Source: Deinococcus planocerae
GTDB lineage: Bacteria > Deinococcota > Deinococci > Deinococcales > Deinococcaceae
Reading direction: 5' to 3'
DNA length: 64,000 nucleotides
Assembly (NCBI RefSeq): GCF_002869765.1
Contig: NZ_PNOR01000005.1
Span: 62,001 to 126,000, forward strand
In this document: piece after piece, positions 57,072 through 64,000 of the stretch
How positions within the stretch are numbered: position 1 is the stretch's first letter
Layout: each line of letters starts with the position of its first letter
Made by a program: the position numbers and the translations under genes
The notes under the pieces: generated by a model
Database searches by the model: none
The model's input: only the letters and a program-made list of their open reading frames with translations
Told to the model about the DNA's origin: nothing

Positions 57072-58577
57072 GTGCCTGCCTTCGTGCTGTCCCCCGCGGG
57101 CGTGCGGGCGGTGGACGCGCGGCTGGAGGGGGCGGGCCTGCTCGACCTCGCGATGGAGGAGGCGGGGCGGGCGGTGGCGGACGCGGTGCACGCGCGTTTC
57201 CCGGCGGCGCGGGCGCTGCTCCTCGCGGGGGGCGGGGCGAACGGCGGGGACGCCCTCGTCGCGGCGCGGCACCTGGCGGCGCTGGGGCACCCGGTCCACG
57301 TTCTCGCCGCGCCCGCCTCGCACCCGTTGACGAGGCTGAACTGGGGAAGGCTCGGGGCCTTCGGTGTCGAACCGGGGCCGCTCACGCCGGAGGAGGTGGG
57401 GCGGGCCGCGCGGGGGGCAGAGGTGGTCGTGGACGGCCTGCTGGGGACGGGCTTCGTGCCGCCCCTGCGCCCCGCCCTCGCGGAGGTCGTGAGGGCCGTG
57501 AACGCGGCGCGGGGGGAGGGCGCGGTCGTGGTCGCCATCGACCTGCCGAGCGGCCTGGACGCGGCCCGGGCGGACGTGCCGGAAACTGCCGTCCAGGCCG
57601 ACCTCACCGTCACGCTGACCGGGTACAAGACCGCGCTGCTCTTCGGCGCCGCCGCGCACCGGGCGGGCGAGGTCGTGCTCGCGCCGCTGCGTCTTCCCGC
57701 CGGCTGGGTGCGGGCGGAGGCGCTCGCCACGCAGCCGACCGACGCGGAGGTCGCCGCCCTTTTGCCGGTGCGGCACACCGACGCCCACAAGGGCACGGCG
57801 GGGCGGGTGTGGGTGGTCGGGGGGTCTCCGGGCACGGTGGGGGCGGCGGCGCTGGCGGGGCTGGGGGCGCTGCGGGCGGGGGCGGGGCTCGTCACCGTGT
57901 ACTCGGCGGCGGAGGTGCCCCTGGTCACGCCGGAGCTGATGGTGCGGCGGCACGCGGGGCTGGGGGAGTGGCTCGGCGAGGTGTCGGAACGGCCCGACGC
58001 CGTGTGCCTGGGCATGGGACTGGGACCAGGCGCGGCGGCGCTCGCCCGCCAGGTCCTCGCCTGGGAGCTTCCCACCGTCCTCGACGCGGACGCCCTCCAG
58101 CCCGAGCTGGCGGGGGCCGGGCACGACCGCTGCGTCTGGACGCCGCACCCCGGCGAGGCCGCCCGACTGCTGGGGACGGGCACGGGGGAGGTGACCGCCG
58201 ATCCACTCACGGCGGCCCACGCGCTGCAAGAGCGGTATGGGGGCGTGGTCGTCCTCAAGGGCGGGCCCAGCGTGGTCGCGCACGCGGGCGGATTGAGCGT
58301 GAGCCGGGGCGGGCACCCGGGGATGGCGAGCGCGGGGATGGGCGACACCTTGTCGGGGATCGTCGCCGCGCTGCTGGGGCAGGGACTGGGAGCGCGGGAC
58401 GCGGCGGTGGCCGGGGTGCGGCTGCACGCGCGGGCGGGGGAGCGGGCGGGCGGGCGGCACGGGTACGGCCTGAGTGCGACGGACGTGAGCTTCGAGGTGG
58501 GGGGCGCGTGGCTCGACCTGGCGCGGGCGGGGGGGCGTGCGAGGTTCCGCACGTCGGCGCCGGGCGGGGAGTGGTAG
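57072..58577 (+). CDS. nnr: Bifunctional NAD(P)HX epimerase / ADP-dependent dehydratase
   Basis: This fused repair enzyme restores NADH and NADPH from hydrated forms. Residues 1-210 are the YjeF_N epimerase (GGGANGGDALVAARHL, VVDGLLGTGF, IDLPSGLDA, TVTLTGYKT). Residues 230-500 are the ribokinase-like dehydratase, with HKGTAGRVWVVGGSPGTVGAAALAG, ALRAGAGLVTVYS, TPHPGEAARLLG, VVLKGGPSVV and ASAGMGDTLSGIVAALL. Both catalytic halves look intact. GTG 57072 follows the TPR stop by one base. Confidence 0.93.
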   Translation: MPAFVLSPAGVRAVDARLEGAGLLDLAMEEAGRAVADAVHARFPAARALLLAGGGANGGDALVAARHLAALGHPVHVLAAPASHPLTRLNWGRLGAFGVEPGPLTPEEVGRAARGAEVVVDGLLGTGFVPPLRPALAEVVRAVNAARGEGAVVVAIDLPSGLDAARADVPETAVQADLTVTLTGYKTALLFGAAAHRAGEVVLAPLRLPAGWVRAEALATQPTDAEVAALLPVRHTDAHKGTAGRVWVVGGSPGTVGAAALAGLGALRAGAGLVTVYSAAEVPLVTPELMVRRHAGLGEWLGEVSERPDAVCLGMGLGPGAAALARQVLAWELPTVLDADALQPELAGAGHDRCVWTPHPGEAARLLGTGTGEVTADPLTAAHALQERYGGVVVLKGGPSVVAHAGGLSVSRGGHPGMASAGMGDTLSGIVAALLGQGLGARDAAVAGVRLHARAGERAGGRHGYGLSATDVSFEVGGAWLDLARAGGRARFRTSAPGGEW

Positions 58578-58591
58578 GGTCGGGGAGACAC

Positions 58592-59293
58592 ATGCAGGGC
58601 CTCCTCTCCGACCTGCCCCTGATGGGGGTGCTGGAACTCGTCAACGCGACCCGCCAGACGGGCGTTCTCGACGTTCAATCGGAGGTGCCCTACACGGTGG
58701 CCTTCGTGGGGGGCGAGATCGTGGGGGGCGGCATCCTCGACTGGCTGGGGGTGGACGCCATCCAGTCGAGCCCGCTGCTGCCCGTGGAGGGGACCTTCGA
58801 ATTCACCCCGCGCGGGGTGACGGGCTCGCCCCTAAGCCCCTACGGCCACTTCGCCGCCGACTGGGCGCGGGCCTCGGATGAGTGGGAGCAGGTCTGCGCG
58901 GTGATCGGCAGCCCCAGCCGGGTCTTCCGGGGGGTCTTGCCTCCCTACATCGGCCCCGCCGGGCGCAGCGTGCGCGACGCCGCCGAGGGCACGGGCCGTC
59001 CCCTCTTCGAGACGGCGCAGCGGGTCGCCGCCGGGGTGCGCGAGGGCCGGGTGGAGCCCACCGGGGACTTCGCGTGGTCGAGCCTGCGCCTCCAGGCGGG
59101 GCGGGCAGACGGGCGCTCCCCGGTCGCCGCCGCGCTCGACGGTCGGCGCAACCTCGGCGAACTCGTCGCCGGTGGCTTTGACGTGCGGGAGGTGCGGGGA
59201 TACCTCCTCACCCAGATTCGCGCCGGGCTGAGGTTCCCGGGCAGCGGCTGGGTGCTGCGCGACCTGATCTGGGAACAGCAGCATCTGGCCTGA
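58592..59293 (+). CDS. DUF4388 domain protein
   Basis: The 233-residue protein begins LLSDLPLMGVLELVNATRQTGVLDV, the DUF4388/PatA-N pattern, and ends with a helical part (DGRRNLGELVAGGFDVREVRGYLLTQI) that is common in these proteins. They are found with two-component and motility-linked signalling, but their activity is unknown. GGGGAG lies upstream of the ATG. It starts 14 bases after nnr and is probably in the same transcript. Confidence 0.82.
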   Translation: MQGLLSDLPLMGVLELVNATRQTGVLDVQSEVPYTVAFVGGEIVGGGILDWLGVDAIQSSPLLPVEGTFEFTPRGVTGSPLSPYGHFAADWARASDEWEQVCAVIGSPSRVFRGVLPPYIGPAGRSVRDAAEGTGRPLFETAQRVAAGVREGRVEPTGDFAWSSLRLQAGRADGRSPVAAALDGRRNLGELVAGGFDVREVRGYLLTQIRAGLRFPGSGWVLRDLIWEQQHLA

Positions 59294-59303
59294 GGGGGCC
59301 CGG

Positions 59304-59930
59304 TTGCCGTTCAATGGGGACGTGTTCGAGATACGCCCCGCCTCCCCCGCCGACCGCGCGGCCCTCTACCGCATCTGCCTGGAGACCGCCGACAGCGGCG
59401 AGGACGCGACCCACCTGTACCGCGACCCCCTCCTCGTCGGCCACATCTACGCCGGGCCCTACCTGGAGTTCGAGCCGGACTTCGCCTTCGTGCTGGAAGG
59501 CGGGGACGGGGTGTGCGGGTACGTGATCGGCGCCCCCGACACGGCGGCCTTCGAGGCGCGGTTGGAGCACGGGTGGTGGCCCGCCCTGCGGAGGCGGTAC
59601 CCGGACCCGGCGGACGTGCCGCCCGACCTCCGCACGCCGGACGAGCGGCTGGCCCACCTCCTGCACCACCCCCACCGGGCGAACGCCGCCGTGCTCGCCG
59701 GGTATCCTTCGCACCTGCACATCGACCTGCTCCCCCGCGCGCAGGGCGGCGGGCATGGACGACAGATGCTCGAGTGTCTCTTCGCGGCCCTGCGGGAGGC
59801 GGGGTCGCCGGGCGTTCACTTGGGGGTGGGGGGCAGGAACACGCGCGCCCAGGGCTTTTACCGGCACGTGGGCTTTCGGGAGCTGGCGCGGTCTCCGGAA
59901 GGGAGCCTCACGCTGGGGCTCCGGCTGTAG
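59304..59930 (+). CDS. GNAT-family N-acetyltransferase
   Basis: The 208-residue protein opens with IRPASPADRAALYRICLETADSGEDAT and has the acetyl-CoA loop AQGGGHGRQMLECLFAAL followed by GVHLGVGGRNTRAQGFYRHVGFREL. It resembles the bacterial GNATs related to the acetyltransferase-like domain of O-GlcNAcase. The substrate is not known. TTG 59304 after AGGGGG is the working start; GTG 59322 is possible. It begins ten bases after the DUF4388 gene. Confidence 0.87.
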   Translation: MPFNGDVFEIRPASPADRAALYRICLETADSGEDATHLYRDPLLVGHIYAGPYLEFEPDFAFVLEGGDGVCGYVIGAPDTAAFEARLEHGWWPALRRRYPDPADVPPDLRTPDERLAHLLHHPHRANAAVLAGYPSHLHIDLLPRAQGGGHGRQMLECLFAALREAGSPGVHLGVGGRNTRAQGFYRHVGFRELARSPEGSLTLGLRL

Positions 59931-59951
59931 GCGGAAAGACGCCCTCTCGGC

Positions 59952-60755
59952 TCAGCGCACGGGCGCGTGGGGCCGCGGGGTCAGACCCCGTTGCCGCACC
60001 ATCCGCCGGACCTCCTGGCAGCGGCAGCCGGGGGCGGTGCACAGCAGGAGTTCGGGGTCGCGGGTCAGGGCGCTCACGGTGGCGTCCACGAGGTCGCGCA
60101 CCCGGTAAAGCCGCAGCGTGGAGCCCCCGACCCGCGCGGAGCGGGCACGGACGTAGGGGGTCATCCGCTCGAAGTCCGCCGAGCAGTTGGGGAAGGCGGT
60201 GGGCAGCACCTGCCCGTCCACGGGCACGTAGCGGGTGAGCAGCGGCATCCCGGCGACGTGCTCCCCGTAGTGGACCGTGGTGTTGCTGCCGAAGTCCACG
60301 CCCATCAGCAGGGCGTACCCGCCGAGGTCGTACAGGGCGCCGATGGGCTCGTAGGGGCTTTCGAGCGTCTGCACGCCCGTGATGGCCCGCGCCTCCTCGC
60401 CGAGCGCGACGAAGCTGAGGGTGGGGTGGAAGCTGCGCACCGCCGCCGCGCGCTCTACCATTTCCTGCGGCACCCGCCCGATGTCGCGGCTCACCCGCGA
60501 GTCGCGGTGGAAGCGGGCGTGGACGGGCGAGCCAGGGTGGCGCAGCAGCGTGGTGTACGTGAAGGCGGGAGCCACCACCGTCGCCGTGCGGGCGGCGAGC
60601 GTGTCCACCACCGCCCGCGCCCCGCCCTCCATCTGCCCGAAGGACTTCAGGCTCGCGTGGACGATGACGTGCTGCGAGCCGTCGAGCCCCAGCGCTCCCA
60701 GCCCCTCGTCGAGTTCGGCGGGCGTCACGGGCGGCTTGCGCAGCAGGTTCAGCAC
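59952..60755 (-). CDS. AAC(3)-family (YokD-like) N-acetyltransferase
   Basis: The 267-residue protein follows the aminoglycoside 3-N-acetyltransferase pattern: IVHASLKSFGQMEGGARAVVDTL, VVAPAFTYTT, ESPYEPIGALYDLGGYALLMGVDFGSNTTVHYGEH with the active-site His and Glu, and a Cys-rich C-terminus (LLCTAPGCRCQEV). Many chromosomal members act on substrates other than antibiotics, so resistance should not be assumed. GTG 60755 follows TAAGCT by six bases. It is convergent with the GNAT gene. Confidence 0.87.
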   Translation of the reverse strand: MLNLLRKPPVTPAELDEGLGALGLDGSQHVIVHASLKSFGQMEGGARAVVDTLAARTATVVAPAFTYTTLLRHPGSPVHARFHRDSRVSRDIGRVPQEMVERAAAVRSFHPTLSFVALGEEARAITGVQTLESPYEPIGALYDLGGYALLMGVDFGSNTTVHYGEHVAGMPLLTRYVPVDGQVLPTAFPNCSADFERMTPYVRARSARVGGSTLRLYRVRDLVDATVSALTRDPELLLCTAPGCRCQEVRRMVRQRGLTPRPHAPVR

Positions 60756-60761
60756 AGAGAC

Positions 60762-60767
60762 AGCTTA
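60762..60767 (-). promoter_or_regulatory. -10 element of the leaderless AAC(3)-family gene
   Basis: TAAGCT on the minus strand, six bases before GTG 60755. Confidence 0.55.
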
Positions 60768-60925
60768 TCAGCCGTCCGCTCACGGCACCCGGCCAGGAAC
60801 ACACAGAGAAAAAGCCGCCCACGCCCGGACGGCTCCCCTCCTGTTCGCTGGCGGTTTCTCGCTTTGCCCAGACCGGATCAGTTGCGGCCATAACCCGCAA
60901 CTGATCCGGTCACCGCCGTGGGAGC

Positions 60926-63085
<2,160 letters not shown>

Positions 63086-63183
63086 CGTTTCCTCTCCCTG
63101 TGGCCTCGGCCTCCTCGCGGGGGCGCGGCGCGGCGGCATCCCTTCCCCGCACCCCCCCCCGGCTCAGCCGGACTCTGCCCCGG

Positions 63184-63213
63184 AGTATAGGAGCGTGCCA
63201 AATGCACGGTCAA
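63184..63213 (-). promoter_or_regulatory. glnN promoter
   Basis: On the minus strand TTGACC (63213-63208) and TATACT (63189-63184) are separated by 18 bases. Transcription should start near 63178, giving a leader of about 93 bases. Confidence 0.8.
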
Positions 63214-63365
63214 CGTGGGGCTGGACAAGTTGCAGGGACAGAGTGGGGAACAGGGCCAACTTCCGGTCGAGCCTGCACTTTGGCGGGTCAGAACGGCACA
63301 CCGTGACAGGAATACGCGAACACCCTGTGAAACGGGGAGAGCGGCTGACTGAGCCCACCCGACCC

Positions 63366-63395
63366 TTGCGTTCTCCCCCGCCCGCCCGCTACGGT
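63366..63395 (+). promoter_or_regulatory. glnA promoter
   Basis: TTGCGT (63366-63371) and TACGGT (63390-63395) are separated by 18 bases; a start near 63402 would leave about 20 bases of leader with ACGGAGG. Confidence 0.55.
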
Positions 63396-63422
63396 CAGGG
63401 GCACACGGAGGCCCGCCACGAG

Positions 63423-64000
<578 letters not shown>

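Larger units (their letters stand above)
63086..63422. other. glnN-glnA divergent control region
   Basis: This 337-base gap has no gene. It holds the glnN leader (63086-63180), the glnN promoter, a middle part of about 150 bases without recognisable genes but with short inverted words such as CGGCACACCG near 63292, and the glnA promoter at 63366-63395. Nitrogen-responsive regulator sites are expected here, though I cannot name one. Confidence 0.6.

Noticed and set aside
59952..60755. AAC(3)-family gene as an antibiotic-resistance determinant
   Set aside because: The fold is shared with many housekeeping acetyltransferases; it has native codon use and a native leaderless promoter and no mobile context, so resistance is not supported.

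Overview
The window is chromosomal DNA of a high-GC bacterium, almost certainly a Deinococcus. The evidence is very strong G/C bias at third codon positions, a bacillithiol synthase (BshA), a type III glutamine synthetase next to a type I enzyme, AsnRS together with a bacterial-type AspRS, and above all promoter architecture. More than twenty genes have a TANNNT -10 hexamer ending only 5-9 bases before the ATG, GTG or TTG, the pattern of leaderless mRNAs known to dominate in Deinococcus. I see no rRNA, tRNA, CRISPR array, insertion sequence or prophage.

Layout. 1-11 kb: bshA (cut by the left edge), a DegV protein, a trans-aconitate methyltransferase-like gene, ileS behind a complete isoleucine T-box (AUC specifier, antiterminator, terminator), a small transaldolase, rho, a single-domain response regulator and pdxS/pdxT. 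11-16 kb: two alpha/beta hydrolases, a class V aminotransferase, a calcineurin-fold protein lacking two signature motifs, and lnt. 16-21.5 kb: a malEFG-type sugar ABC importer without its ATPase, then a tyrosine recombinase. 21.5-26 kb: lipid kinase, lipoprotein, hisS-aspS.

26-30.3 kb: an operon with start/stop overlaps (M19 dipeptidase, SH3-NlpC/P60 endopeptidase, dipeptide epimerase, Gfo/Idh oxidoreductase) that looks like murein-peptide recycling. 30-36.6 kb: histidine phosphatase, uvrC, PAP2 phosphatase, diguanylate cyclase, aspartokinase. 36.6-38.8 kb: a copper cluster (DUF2946-like, YcnI, CopC, CopD). 39-42 kb: the glycolytic operon gapA-pgk-tpiA. 42-50.6 kb: asnS, phzF-like, HAD phosphatase, three orphan small genes, a methyltransferase, a Ca2+/H+ antiporter and recG. 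50.6-60.8 kb: SDR, gamma-glutamyltransferase with a transglutaminase-like partner, PfkB kinase, rsmA, a TPR protein, NAD(P)HX repair enzyme, DUF4388 and two acetyltransferases. 60.9-64 kb: glnN and glnA, divergent, the latter cut by the right edge.

The observations most worth a second look are: (i) leaderless mini-ORFs whose stop codons overlap the start codons of gapA, the diguanylate cyclase and the M19 dipeptidase, suggesting translational coupling; (ii) a hairpin repeat with covarying stems in two convergent gene junctions; (iii) a 13-15 bp AT-rich word recurring only between genes; and (iv) a metallophosphoesterase with degenerate GNHD and GHTH motifs.
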